A stretch of 64,000 nt of DNA from Scylla paramamosain (taxonomy: Eukaryota; Arthropoda; Malacostraca; Decapoda; Portunidae), in contig NC_087183.1 in assembly GCF_035594125.1 (NCBI RefSeq), forward strand, positions 7,431,868-7,495,867, in the 5' to 3' direction. The translations under genes were made by a program, and so were the position numbers. How positions within the stretch are numbered: the first letter of the stretch is position 1; each line of letters starts with the position of its first letter. Positions 1 to 32,731 of this stretch are shown in pieces. A model generated the notes under the pieces. It made no database searches. It saw only the letters and a program-made list of their open reading frames with translations, and was not told where the DNA came from.

Positions 1-170
1 TGTATTTATCTATATTTTTTACATTAAAGAAAAAGTTGAGCTATAGATTAAGTATAATAATAATAATAATCAGGGTGAGAGAGGGGGGGAGGGGCAGGGA
101 AGTCCAAAAACATTAACAAAACACCTACACACACACACACACTACCCCCCTTCCCCCCAACACAGACACA

Positions 171-225
<55 letters not shown>
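171..225. repeat. (CA)n at the DNAI7 exon 17 donor
   Basis: In the sense (minus) direction the exon 17 donor GTGTGT is the first unit of this tract. Confidence 0.97.
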
Positions 226-13194
<12,969 letters not shown>

Positions 13195-13394
13195 GTCGAA
13201 CACTGGCACAAATTAACTTGTTCTCACTTCTGCCTTCAATCCTACACCTCAGCGTGTGCCCGCCGACTTGCACTCGTGTTTGCATGAATGGGCAAAATAT
13301 AGTAGTCACCGGACTAGCGGCAAGGTGTGAAGTGTTCAGACTCTTATCTGCGTCCCTGTAGCCATGACAACGAGACTGTCAGCTGCACCAGCTC

Positions 13395-13533
13395 CAGCGT
13401 TGCCAGATTGTTTTGGCCATATTATCGTAATACACAGGTTGAAATTATTGTACTTCTGGTAAAATTATCGTACATATGTAGTTATTCCAAATATTATGCA
13501 AAACTGCCACTTTCCAAATACAGCAGAATTTAG

Positions 13534-13631
<98 letters not shown>

Positions 13632-13712
13632 TAAATTCTGCTGTATTTGGAAAGTGGCAGTTTTGCATAATATTTGGAATAATATGGCCAAAACAATCTG
13701 GCAATGCTGGAC
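13395..13712. repeat. Foldback palindrome around a (TA)n tract
   Basis: The left arm ends AGCAGAATTTAGGTTT, and the right arm starts with its exact complement at about 13626. The arms pair over about 60 bases, then, after a 60-base insertion in the left arm, again through GGCCAAAACAATCTGGCA to 13712. The loop is about 88 bases of TA (13539-13627). Confidence 0.85.
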
Positions 13713-15195
13713 TGAGGACTTGCGCCAGCCAGTACTGAGGTGACCATGTGAAAGGGAGGGTGCGCGTGCCTGCTGCCTGACAAGTTTACCAGTCGGTGTG
13801 TCGCGTCTATGGGTGGTGTTAGTACGCCTGTTTCAACTCCCAGCCTGACAGAATTTTTTTTTTTTTTTTTTTTTTTTTTTGTAACCACGCCTACACAGTG
13901 GCTGCCAAGGCTTACCCATGAGTTAAACCTTCTTTAGTTGGTAATGAGGAAGGCGTGGGCTCTAGCAGTGGACACCCGAAGGCAGCAGTGGGTGAAAACA
14001 AGCAAAATAAAGAAAAGTTTGGCTGTGAGAAGGTGCTAGACAGCCAGCCAGCTAGACAGCCAGCCATAGTGACGAGGAGGCAGGAAGGTAGATCACCACC
14101 ACCAAAGGGAAGGTAAGGTCAGGAAGTGTTAGAATAAATTTAGGTAACAACGTAACTTTTTAATGAATAACTGAACAATCCACGGTTTTAACTGATTTTA
14201 ACGCATCTCACCTAACCTCCAGCACAATATACCCCTGTGTCAGCCTCGTCTCGTTGCTAAAAACCGTAAAATTTAACTTAATGAAAATATAAACAATCTG
14301 GGTCGTCTCTATTTATCAGCCATTATCTATTTTATCTGAGTGTGTTTTAAACCAATACTGTCGCAAAGCGGAGCCACATGACCAAGTTTCAATATCCGCT
14401 CGTTAGATATACCTGCCATTACTTAGTTTAAGTTTGGCGAGGGTTTAAATGAGTGAGAAGGGTTGCTCGTCCCCTCCACTGCCCCCCCCCCACCGCTATC
14501 TTGGATAAGGCTCCCCAGCCCCCTCCGGTTCCAATATTTTTTTTTTATTTCCTAAGTATTTTATTTCGGCTTGTAGCTAAGATTTTATGGTTTGTAAAAA
14601 TATTTCGTTGTTTTTTAAGTTATTTGAGCGCGTGTGTTGCGTGAAAAGTGGTGATTTTGGCGTTGTTTTTGTGTAAATAAGAGGGCCGTTTTCGGCGTAT
14701 TTTTTTACGGTACCATAACTAAATTTTTTATTTCAGCCTGTACTAGGTTCTTATTGGTTTTAAAAAATAGTTGGTGTTTTTTTAAGTGTGTTGCCGTCCC
14801 GCTCAGTGAAATGCGTGCACTGTACACTTGTTTTTATTCGTGTTCAACTTCCAATAATATTGATTTTTTTTTCGGTAGATTTTTTTATTTGTGCTTGTAG
14901 CTCACTTTAAATGGTTGTAGAAAATAGTTCAGATTTTTTAAAGTGTTTTCCGTTATGTTTAAGCCAGAATGGGTGGACATTTGAATGATTTTAAATGGGG
15001 TGAAGGTTCCAACAGTTTCCAGATACTTCTTTTTAAATATCTTTAATACTACTGCATTTTGAAATGTGTTGTTATTTGTGGCATTAGTTAAAATGTGTGG
15101 CAAGTCTGAATTTATAAAGCATTCCTGTCTAGCTGCGTTTTTTAGAGGGGTCATTTTCAAAATGAAGTACGTACGTACGTAAATAACGGTCGCTG

Positions 15196-15251
15196 TGACG
15201 TCATCAACCCCCCAGCTGTGACGTCACAAGCCCCCCCCGGCCGTGACGTTA
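15196..15251. promoter_or_regulatory. Three spaced TGACGT (CRE-like) motifs
   Basis: TGACGTCA at 15196 and 15219, then TGACGTTA at 15244, in diverging units of about 24 bases separated by C-runs. The third begins the block repeated throughout the minisatellite that follows. A regulatory role is unproven. Confidence 0.35.
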
Positions 15252-15330
15252 TCAGAGTGGTACCTTCCCTAACTCCCTTCCAGTCCCTCCCAGTAAATAT
15301 TCAGTGTTTTTTTTTTTTCAAGGTATTTCA

Positions 15331-15369
<39 letters not shown>

Positions 15370-15397
15370 GTCTTATTTTTCGTTGTACAGATGGTGA

Positions 15398-15429
<32 letters not shown>

Positions 15430-15501
15430 TGCCTTATTTTTCGTTGTACAGATGGTGATGCAGTGTGTGTTGCTTTGTCTTTCGTTGTACAGATTGTTAT
15501 G

Positions 15502-15534
<33 letters not shown>

Positions 15535-15615
15535 GCCTTGTCTTTCGTTGTACAGATGGTGATGCAGTGTGTGTGTGTGTGTGTGTTGCCTTGTCTTTCG
15601 TTGTACATATGCTTA

Positions 15616-15685
<70 letters not shown>

Positions 15686-15811
15686 CGTTATCAGAGTGGT
15701 ACCTTCCCTAACTCAATTCCAGTCCCTCCCAGTAAATATTCAGTGTTTTTTTTTTTCAAGGTATTTCAAGGTGTGTGTGTGTTGCCTTGACTTTCGTTGT
15801 ACATATGCTTA

Positions 15812-15861
<50 letters not shown>

Positions 15862-15944
15862 CGTTATCAGAGTGGTACCTTTCCTAACTCCCTTCCAGTC
15901 CCTCCCAGTAAATATTCAGTGTTTTTTTTTTTCAAGGTATTTCA

Positions 15945-15987
<43 letters not shown>

Positions 15988-16058
15988 GCCTTATTTTTCG
16001 TTGTACAGATGGTGATGCAGTGTGTGTTGCTTTGTCTTTCGTTGTACAGATTGTTATG

Positions 16059-16099
<41 letters not shown>

Positions 16100-16176
16100 G
16101 CCTTGTCTTACGTTGTACAGATGCTTATGCAGTGTGTGTGTGTGTTGCCTTGTCTTTCGTTGTACAGATGCTTATG

Positions 16177-16217
<41 letters not shown>

Positions 16218-16456
16218 GCCTTGTCTTTCGTTGTACATATGTTTATGCAGTGTGTGTGTGTGTGTGTGTGTGTTGCCTTGTCTTTCGTTGTACATATGCT
16301 TATGCAGTGTGTGTGTGTGTGTGTGTGACGTTATCAGAGTGGTACCTTCCCTAACTCAATTCCAGTCCCTCCCAGTAAATATTCAGTGTTTTTTTTTTTT
16401 TCAAGGTATTTCAAGGTGTGTGTGTGTTGCCTTGACTTTCGTTGTACATATGCTTA

Positions 16457-16526
<70 letters not shown>

Positions 16527-16612
16527 CGTTATCAGAGTGGTACCTTTCCTAACTCCCTTCCAGTCCCTCCCAGTAAATATTCAGTGTTTTTTTTTTTTCA
16601 AGGTATTTCAAG

Positions 16613-16644
<32 letters not shown>

Positions 16645-16716
16645 TGCCTTATTTTTCGTTGTACAGATGGTGATGCAGTGTGTGTTGCTTTGTCTTTCGT
16701 TGTACAGATTGTTATG

Positions 16717-16753
<37 letters not shown>

Positions 16754-16836
16754 TGTGTTGCCTTGTCTTACGTTGTACAGATGCTTATGCAGTGTGTGTG
16801 TGTGTTGCCTTGTCTTTCGTTGTACAGATGCTTATG

Positions 16837-16871
<35 letters not shown>

Positions 16872-16899
16872 GCCTTGTCTTTCGTTGTACATATGCTTA

Positions 16900-16953
<54 letters not shown>
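15245..16953. repeat. Higher-order TG minisatellite
   Basis: Two components alternate. One is a block of about 90 bases (GACGTTATCAGAGTGGTACC... to TTCAAGGTATTTCAAGG) starting at 15245, 15684, 15860, 16327 and 16525. The other is about 18 copies of a 33-base core resembling TTGCCTTGTCTTTCGTTGTA followed by CAGATGSTKATGCAG, each separated by (TG)n of variable length. 15684-16326 and 16327-16953 are two tandem copies of one higher-order unit. Long open frames of alternating Val and Cys here are by-products of stop-free TG. Confidence 0.9.
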
Positions 16954-16954
<1 letters not shown>

Positions 16955-16988
16955 GAAAATGTACGCGCGCGCGCGCGCGTACATTTTC
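16955..16988. repeat. Perfect 34-bp palindrome with (CG)n core
   Basis: GAAAATGTAC, an alternating CG core of 14 bases and GTACATTTTC form a perfect palindrome right after a TG tract. Alternating purine-pyrimidine of this kind can adopt Z-DNA or a cruciform. Confidence 0.85.
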
Positions 16989-17022
16989 AGTTTGTTAACT
17001 GCCTAAATAATAAATCGTTTAC

Positions 17023-17196
<174 letters not shown>

Positions 17197-17556
17197 TATC
17201 TAGAGAGGGAAAAAAATTCGAATGGGACGGGGACTCGGGTAGCGGACGGACTGACTGGTCGCAGAGAAGAATGAGACCTGTTGTTCACTCGTATGGTGAG
17301 ACTTGTCTCGTAAGGAAAGCAATACATCTGGCACTTTAAGGTTTTTATTTTTTTATTCAAATTTATATAAGAAATTTTGCATTACCTGATATTGATAACA
17401 TTAATTTTCACTCAAATTATTGTATATTTCATAAAAATAGCGTACGAATTCCCAAATTATCGTATTATCGTATGAGTCCCATTGTACATCGTACATGGGC
17501 AAAAATTGTTGTATTTGTACAATAATTATCGTACGACTAGCAACACTGACCAGCTC

Positions 17557-19172
17557 CAGCACCAGCAGGTGGCAGCAGCAGGCGGCGAGCGGCAATACTC
17601 GACATGTACATTGCCAGAGACCCGCTCGACTTACAATATAATATCGTCATTTAAACATTAATTTCAGTTAGCAATTTTATCATGTTCATCAATGGAAAAT
17701 ATTCAATAAATTGTTATGATTGATTTCATATATGTTTTAATCTAGAATACATGTTCTTGAAAATTATTTATGAGTGCAGCAGTGTGAGGAGCAGCGCGAG
17801 CGCGAGACCGTCTGCTGCGGCACAAGGTTTGTTTACACCTTACCTCGCGTGACGCAAGGCAGGAGGTAATTTGTTGTGTACTTATAGGACGCCATAACCT
17901 ACTGAGAGGTGGCTACCTATCCCTTGAACTAAAGGTGTATCGAACGCCAGGCTTAAGATTTTGTAATGGATTGAAGTCAAGAATATGTATGGAAGAAGAA
18001 TAGTGTTAATAGAGGGCGGTTCCCGATGACTTGGGGGCGGTGTGGCGAAATGGAAAGCTCTGGTCCAACACGTTTTTGCCTTCTGTATCCGTTCAAATTA
18101 TTGGTAATGACCGGGGTTCATCAGGTGTAAGGCTTAGGCGTCATCAGTGAGGGGTAAATTAAGTATAGGGTGCCTTATAACATTGATGTCTTGGGAGCAC
18201 ACCGGCAGTGCTGCTTATTTTATACAAAATACTATAAAGAATAGCAAGGCAGGAAATTTCCTACTTCAGCAGCTAATTTTTCACCTTTTCTGTCGCCAAT
18301 TATGGGATACAATCATCATTGCACAATTCAACCATGTAATCATGCCGTGATTGACTTTCAAGACCATGACGTCACAATCCACCACAGCTTCCCTTGCCAC
18401 TACACCATCACGTGACTTTGTGACATTGTTTTACTGCTGCATCATATACTTCAAATGGTAAATGCCAGAATAACAATTACTCTGCACCCATGATCATCAG
18501 AACAAAAAACTTTTCTATAATCAATGTTTAAATTTTCACAGTTTGTAAGTTTTGCAGAAGTTGCTAACTCATCTACAAGCATCCACTGTTTGCTATATTT
18601 AAAAAAAAAAATTTATTAATGTATCAAGACAAAAGAGGTGTGTCCAGATTTATAAAAGGACAAACTCCAAATTAAAGTAAATGTACAGCATACCTCTTGT
18701 GCCATAGCTTTATAGGATATTTTGAGCATCCATAAAGCAGTTCACATCAGAAACTGGAAAAATTATTAATGCCATTGTTGAATACCAACACCAGCAACAA
18801 GTGAGTTAGGGAATTTTACTTTACCTATGAGAAAATTAATGTCGCTTTTCTTCCATAGCATTGCAGTGACCATATGACCATCCACCTTGGCCCCTATATG
18901 TAAAAAAATAATTTGACATATGTAGAGCTGTATAGTGTCAATGAATGATTTAGCCTATCACAATCTTTGAGTGAATCTAGAGTTAACAGCTTGTTACTGC
19001 ATTCATATAATTTAGCTATTATGAATTGTTTGTGTGTTTAGCATTATTATGCATCTCCTCTAACATATCTCCCACAAGTAATCACTGTATATATGTATGT
19101 ATAACTGTACATGTAAGTGAACTGTTTATTTTAGTTGTCCAATATAACTGTGTCTTATTGTCTTCCTTTCAG
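17557..19172. other. Gap upstream of GGPS1, no gene seen
   Basis: A GC-rich, CpG-containing stretch at 17770-17850 (repeated GCGAG) ending near a possible donor (AAG/GTTTGT at about 17826) could be a promoter and untranslated first exon of GGPS1, but nothing proves it. 18035-18115 has weak tRNA-like A and B box resemblance. The rest is AT-rich unique sequence. Confidence 0.3.
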
Positions 19173-19433
19173 GCTGTCTGTACCTGACTGTCTACTGTAA
19201 TCCTATCCTGTGACTGTTGCCAGATTTCTCGTCCTTGTTTTCACTGATTTCTACCTTTCTTCCCATCTTGCCCTTTGTAGCAACACCATCCTTTCACTTG
19301 CCTTCACTGTGTGCTGCCCTTCCTTTTGTAGCTTTTATAGCATTCTCTCATTTAACACACCATTCCGCTCATCAGCACAATTCTCTCCTCTCCTTTTCCT
19401 CTCCGTGTCTTCCCTCCCCCACCCCAGTGTGCA

Positions 19434-24379
<4,946 letters not shown>

Positions 24380-25350
24380 AAGTTCATATTTGAGTGATTT
24401 CTTAATTTATTTATTTTTTCTATGAATTTTTCCCACTACATTCAATTCTTTCTTTTCTTCTTTTCTTTCTTCTCATCATGATTTAGTCTCAGTTCTGTTT
24501 TAACTTCTGTATGCTACTTTTATATTCTCGATTTCTACTTTTTATATTATTATTATTATTTCTCATCACTTTCCTCCTCTTCCTCCTCCTCCTCTTCTTC
24601 CTCCACCTCATGGTGTTAGGTTTGCTGACAGTTCCATACTCTTACTTTGTTGACCTCATATTTTTATTTCCTTTCACAACCCACATCAAGATTTGCAGTT
24701 TCATCTCCAAATCAAACTCAGGCTTCCATTCACTGCTGCTTTACTACAGTTAACAGCCGTGTGATGGACAAAACTGTCAGCAGATCACATCTCATGCAGG
24801 TAGTCCTTGTGTTATGTTTCAGTGCACCGCCAACAGGGATTTAATGTGTAGTATCTTTAAAGCTGAAGGTGTGTAATTATTTATTATTTATTGTTATAGG
24901 TGTTATATAATTTGTGGTGTCCTAATGACAGGGATAGATATTATGGTACTTTAAAAATTACTAGTATTGCAATTTTGATACTGGAATCATTTAATTATTA
25001 TTATTATTATTTTTATTTATTTATTTATTTTTATTTTTTCCCTCCATGACATGACTGAATAACTTTTAGAGTAAGCACGGTTTGGATTTCTAAAACACTA
25101 AAAATATTGTTGGGAAAGAGGCCTGATCCCAGGTTTGAAGGTCTGCTGAAGAATGGAACAACCAAGTGATAGTTGTAAGGCCAAGACCATGCAAGGTCAG
25201 AAATAGAACAAAGACAATTGGAGTATGTTTATGATGTCATTGAAGTGTAGACACATCCAGGCTGATAAAACTGATTGCTCAATTACATTGCACCAGTTGA
25301 CTGCTTCACTAATAATGTTTTCTTTAAAAGTTCTGTCGTTAAGCCTGCAG

Positions 25351-25409
<59 letters not shown>

Positions 25410-25738
25410 TTGTTTTAAAGGAACCAGTTTTGGCCCCATAAAATTTTGCTCCCATATTTGTGAAATGTAAGATTCAATTGGAATTATTATGTTTATTATT
25501 GCATTGATTCCAATGGTGTTTGCTTTTGTCTTGGCCAAGTTTTATGTAAGTGTGAGTGGTTATGTAGCCATTATTTTTATCTTTCATAAGATTTTATAGT
25601 TTTATATTTATTTAGTCAGAAGAATGTGATAAAGTAGCATTAAGGGTATTTTTATTTGTCACTTTTCGTTTCTTTTTCTGTCATATTCTTCATTAGATTT
25701 TTATCTTTACACAGATGATTTTACCACTCTAAAGTTTT

Positions 25739-25846
<108 letters not shown>

Positions 25847-26210
25847 AACTTTTGGTCTAATTCTGGCTGTTTGTCTAACATATTTTTATAATATTAATTG
25901 TGTTAGAATTTCCAGTTTAACTTAGGAAACATTTTTTTCCTTCCAACCTTGGAACCACAATGATAATGAGATCTCAGAACATGTAGGTACATGAACAACA
26001 AAATCAAAATGGAAACTTATGCTAACCAGTTTCCTTCCACTTCCTCCCTTACATATTAAGTACCCCATTAGAGATTCTCACCACTCATTGCTCGTGACTG
26101 CATATCATTATGCCATATGTTGGGAGAATGGGATGTCAGGTAGCTATTATGCTGAGGCATAACTATCTTTTGCCCCACTACTTATTCTATTGTGATTGAT
26201 ATTAATTAAG

Positions 26211-26371
<161 letters not shown>

Positions 26372-27808
26372 TTAACTTTACCATTGGGGATGGGGATGAG
26401 GAATATTCAAGCATAATGTTGCCTACCAAAATGTTGAAAATATGCCACATGTAATATAATCAGAAATTTTATACAGGCCTTATGCCTTATATCATTATTT
26501 AGACTTTGTTGTTGCAAGCTTTGAGGATATTACAAACCTGGGATCAGAGAACATGTCCTGGCTTAAGGTATAGAGGACACATTTACCACCTCAGTAACAC
26601 GCTTTTGGTGCATCAGAGTACTTCTTACTGTGTTGTCATCATAATTTGCTGCCACTTGATCCTTGTCAACTTTTTCCATGGTGATGTGGTGGTGACCATA
26701 ATGGTGATGGTGGTAGTGATGGTGTCAGTGGTAGTGTAGGTGCATTGGGTCACTGGAAGGCAAGGAACTGATGTCATTGATTGCTGTTAAGTTACTGTGC
26801 ACACTCCCTGTACTGGATGGAGCAAAATTGGCCTCCATTTTTTTTTTTTTTTTTTTTTTTTTTTGGTGGCAACAACAGACACCACCTCCTTCTGTCTTTT
26901 CATCTCATCCAAGGTGCAGGCTGGGGCATTTTTAATATTGTCTTCCCTGGTACCCTCGGGTTGGCCCTGTGGCTTTGGGTTTTCTACACTTTGGGCATTG
27001 AGTTCTTGCAGTTTTCTGAGTCACAAGCTGCAGGAAAGACTAATGCTTCCTCCATAGTAGGAGTTTCTGGATCACCCTTACGGCTGGACATGATGGTCTG
27101 CTTCTCAGGCTTCAAGTGTAATAGAACAGGAGAGGATAATGGATAGGGTGGAGTTATTATGGGAGGTGACCAAGGAGAATAACATACACAATTACGGCCA
27201 GAGTGGTGGAGAGTGGTGCTAATCCAGCTTTGGAGCAAGGGGGCATGCACTGCTTGTTGGTGGGAACAGCAAGGTGTCTATGATTCTTAGAGTCACCCTC
27301 CTCAGCAATGGTGGCAGATGAGACAGGGACCATGCTAGAAAACAACAGACAACAGATGAAACCCTAATACCAGCTAGTGGAGTTGTGTTGGATCTTGCTG
27401 GGTCGCTCAGGACAATCCACAAAGCTGAAAATATATTGATAAGGAGTAGTCTGATGCAAAAGTTCTCTGGACTCTTCACTGTCCTACCTGGTCACCACTG
27501 GCTAGGTGAACCTGATGCAAAGCTTGAGTTCTGGTGAAAGAAGAGCCACCAATTTATTTTCAGTATTTTCCTTAACATTCCTTAATTCCTCTTCACCATC
27601 CTCATTGCTGTCACATCCCAGGTGAAGAACAAGCTTGGAAGAGGAGCAAGAATCCTTGTTATCAGAGTCTGAGTCTGGCCATTGTTCAGAGGAGGATAGG
27701 CAAGCCTGATTTCCCTTCAGGCTCACCCATCTACTCCTTGGCTGTACTATGGGGGATGGAGATTAGGAAGAGGCAGCTAAAAGCTGTCATGAACCGTGAT
27801 ATATACGA

Positions 27809-27809
<1 letters not shown>

Positions 27810-27902
<93 letters not shown>
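27810..27902. repeat. (TA)n microsatellite
   Basis: About 93 bases of TA, left neighbour of a 430-base spacer that ends at the next TA tract. Confidence 0.97.
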
Positions 27903-27907
<5 letters not shown>

Positions 27908-28331
27908 CACTACCTTACTTACAAACAGAGTTATGAACATCCGAAGATACAAATCCCAGGTCACCTTTAGCATCTAAGATCAAGAGATGCCATGTTGTTT
28001 ACACTACACTTCCTACAGGAGTTGCTGTTCCAATGGCCTGGCTCAGAAGCAATCCCGAGCCACTTGTAGCATCAAGATCACTCCTGTGCACTGCTGTGTC
28101 ATACTGAATATGAGGACAAAAAACACCCACACATAGTAGTAATCCATGTGGCTGGCATAAATAGGTATTTTTCAGGGTTTTCAAAATCCCAAGTTTTGCA
28201 ATCTTCAAGTTTAGCACAATGGCTTTGGAAGAAAGCAAGTACAAAACTTGAGAGGGTATTGTACACCCAAAATACATTACTGTAATGACCTACGAACAGC
28301 TCTCAGGAAGCTAACTTATTCATAAATCAGT

Positions 28332-28453
<122 letters not shown>

Positions 28454-29379
28454 GGAGGTGGCCATTCTGGATGCATGTTTCATTGAATTCTATATCACTG
28501 GCTGCATTGTTTAATTTGTATGATGTTTTTCTATTTTCCTTGTGAGGGAATGTTGTTCCTCCTTTAATTGTGCTAACAGATTTCTGGAGCCCATCAGCAT
28601 TCTCTTTTATTGTGTAACAAAGTGTAGTACTTTGTTCTGTTGTTTGTGGATCCTCAAGATGTCTTTCAGCTTGCACCAGATCATGTTCAGGAAAGCACGA
28701 GTGAGAATGAAGTTGAGCAGTGCAGTGGTGAGGGTAGTGTGGGCTGTGGCCAATAAGCAAGTGAGGCCAAGTTAGGTGTGGGTCAGCCAATCAGCGACCC
28801 GAGATGCTGGGGCGAGGTGTGCTGCTGGCCTGAGGTCGGCAATGTGACAGGAGTCTGGACTGTGGTAGTTGTATATTGATTGTTGGCATATCATGGAGAT
28901 ACATATACAGCTTCTGCCATCCTTAGGCAAGTTCTGTTGGGTTCTTTGAGTATGACAGCTATGTTATCTTCCAGGTGTTTTTTTGTGTATGACAGCTATG
29001 TTATCTTCCAGGTATTATCTTGTGATGGAGAGTCCATGGTTTGTAGTGTTGTAGTGTCTGATGGCTCCATCTTTTAGATGGGCTGTGATGCATTTGGAGA
29101 GAGTAGTGGTGATGGAGCCAATGGACAGTATGTAGACTGAAGGTTGGTGACTACGGTCATCATTGTGATATGTATATTGGTACACCAGGCTCACCTCTTG
29201 CAGTTGTGTTGTGAATGAGAGATAACTGTTCTTGATGATTTAAACCTGAAGTGTGTCATCTTGTAATAAATGATGAGTCTTAGTTGTTGAGATCAGTGGG
29301 CTTAACGTTGTCATGGATAATCTTGTACCAGAATATCAAGGAAGGGCAAGCATTGTGCTTCTTAGATTTGTGTGAAGTT

Positions 29380-29510
<131 letters not shown>

Positions 29511-29514
29511 AAGT

Positions 29515-29684
29515 ACTTAACTTTAGAAATGAAAAGAAAGGTTCATCATGTCATTTTATTTGATTTGCAAAATGAGAAACAAATTGCTTATGACATTTTA
29601 GCATCAGACACATCCTGTCTGCTTTTTGAAGTTTAATGATTGAATAGTTAAGGAATATTTTAGCTGGTTCATTGGTAGAGTGCT

Positions 29685-29774
<90 letters not shown>

Positions 29775-29947
29775 CTTAACTTTAGAAATTAAAAGAAAGG
29801 TTCGTCATGTCATTTCATTTGATTTGCAAAATTAAAAACAAACTGCTTATGACATTTGAGCTTCAGACACATCCTGGCTGCTTTTTGAAATTTAATGATT
29901 GAATAGTTAAGGAGTACTTTAGCTGGTTCATTGGTAGAGTGCTCATC
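29515..29947. repeat. 174-base direct repeats flanking a (TA)n tract
   Basis: 29515-29688 and 29774-29947 start ACTTAACTTTAGAAAT and end at GTGCTCATC, with some 90 percent identity by eye. TA occupies 29689-29769. The first copy is cut off by the TA tract in the middle of the tRNA-like head that continues after the second copy. Confidence 0.85.
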
Positions 29948-29979
29948 TTGTAGCTACAGGGTTGCAAGTGTCTCACTCC
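29920..29979 (+). repeat. tRNA-like SINE head
   Basis: TAGCTGGTTCATTGGTAGAG resembles an A box region, and GGTTGCAAGTGTCTCACTCC a degraded B box about 35 bases later. It is probably a SINE rather than a working tRNA, because the acceptor stem is not evident. Confidence 0.45.
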
Positions 29980-32176
29980 ATGTACCTGCTTGACGAGAGA
30001 GTTAGCCTTCCATTCCATTCATCCAGTCTTTTTGACTGCAGTGCAAAAATCATGATGAAGCAGCTGTCCCTCTCCTGTGTGCTTCCATATAATATTCTCA
30101 GTGCCTCTCTCTGTTCTTCCTATCCAAGCTGACATTATCCTTAACAACATTTCACAAGCATCCCAGACATATATTACAGTGGAAAACAAAGAGAAGACAA
30201 AATACTTACAGTGAATTGTTCATAATAAAAATTCATGTGTCATCTTGTACTTTTGTTTGCAGTTTTCAAGACAGTGAAACTGAATAAAATTAAAAACATG
30301 CCAATGAAAATTTCTGATTCAATGTGGCAGTTATATGCTGCAAGAATTTTGAACCATATAAAACAAAAATTTAATGTTGAACTGAATAGAAATATATATA
30401 TGTATATATAAACATCAAGCACCATGTAACTCTGTGAGCCACACATAAAGTTAATGGAAGTGATATCTAATTACATGAGACACTTGAATAATGAGTTACA
30501 TAGATGTGACATGGACATGGATACCATGACGCCATGCCAGCACATTTAGTCAGCTACATGCAGCAGTACTGATTCAACCAGTTACCATGATTGGTGAAGT
30601 CTTTCCTTCCATTGGAATATGGTTGAATATGAGTTAGGGGGAGAAGGCAAAGGATTGTGAAGTGTCTTCCACTTTATGGTAAACAGTTGCTTACCACTTG
30701 TAGTGTTGTGACTACATCCTAGTTGATGCTTTGCTATAATAATGAAATAGATCAGTATGATTTTATTTATTCTTTTCATTTGTATTGTTTGGGTATTGAT
30801 TGTTCGGAGTACATGTCCTCATTATTCTCTTCACATCATGAAAAAAGTTACTAGAAGCAATTAGTCAAGAGGGTTTCAGTTGTGGGCTTTTCTTAATGTT
30901 GAATCATATAACTGAAATAAGTTCATGGATCCATAGTGTTCAGAAACTTTTGTACTTTCATCTTAGCAGTAAAGTAGATTAACAATGAGAAGTAATTCAA
31001 AGCTTTATTAACAAGCTCATGAAGCTGATGCAACATGATTAGTATATCGGAATTTTCCCTTAAAATAAATGACAGTAGAAAAGCATTTTTTTTTTTTTTC
31101 TTTATATATTATTTATGTTCTTTTGCCAATTTCCTGTTATCTGAAAACTTGTACTCAAATTTTGGTTGGCTTTGCATGTCAGAGGCAGTCAAATAGTAGT
31201 TCTCAAGCTGCCTTATGCATGGATGGTTAGGTGCTGTGTTTAGTGTTATACATGTGCTTGTTTGGATAGCTATTGCTGTGACTCAGAGAGACATTCATAA
31301 GCCTTCTGTGTGTGTGTGTGTGTGTGTGTGTAGATGTAATAATAGAAAAAGCTTATTCATTTACTTTCATATTAATTTCTTTGATTATCATTGTTGTTTT
31401 TTTTTTATTTGTATTACTAAAACTGTTATTGTTCTTTTGCATAGCCACTGTGTCCAGAATTTACTACCTGTTATGACTGATTTTTCTTACAAGGTGTAAC
31501 CTTTATAGCTGTTTATGGATTTGACATTTGTCCACTGGTCAGTAAAAATCAGCCTCTCATGGGAGAAATGGATTCACAATCTTATCAAAATTACTACATT
31601 TTTTTTTCCTTGAGAATTATATGCAGTTTTAAATAAATGAGGAGTTATCCCTATGATGTAAATAGTTTTGGACAAGTGAAATGAAAAGTATATTTTTTAA
31701 ATTGCCAAAGTTGAAAGTAGCTCCCAATCATTATACGACTAGGATTCTCATCTCTTACTGAACACTAGTTTCATACCACAGAGGGTATGTGAATCTGATC
31801 ACTCTGTAAGGTATCAGACAAGGTGCTGATCAAACTGGTAGCTACTCAGAGCTCACCATGTCAAAAGATGGTCCAAAAAGTGATAGACTAAGTAATGTGC
31901 TGTTGCATTTTGTAAACTTGGGAGTTCCTGAGGCGTATTGCCAGATCTTTTGTTCCCTCTCTATTTTGTACTTAAGATGGATCTTGTATATTGGATCTAA
32001 CCATATGCATGTTTTTACAAAACCAAGAGTGTATATTTGTGGTATATTTTTAATCTCCAAGACTTATTTTCAGAAACTTTTGTATTGAAAAATTCCTGAA
32101 ATATTATTAGATAGGTTCACTGTTTTAGTGTGTTAGTTTTGTGTGGCTTATTTTAAATCAAAATTAATATTTTCAG

Positions 32177-32641
<465 letters not shown>

Positions 32642-32669
32642 ATATATAAAGAATACTTTTTAAGGGGGC

Positions 32670-32731
<62 letters not shown>

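Noticed and set aside
14885..15160. 91-codon minus-strand frame inside the hAT-like element
   Set aside because: AT-rich, no domain or transposase feature, no start context; probably chance.
15919..16956. 345-codon open frame of alternating Val and Cys
   Set aside because: TG arrays have no stop codons and the 33-base cores are open in several frames; the composition is entirely repeat.
27903..28330. Tigger/pogo-like element between two TA tracts
   Set aside because: CTTACTTACAAACAG suggests such an end, but the right side does not give a convincing inverted match.
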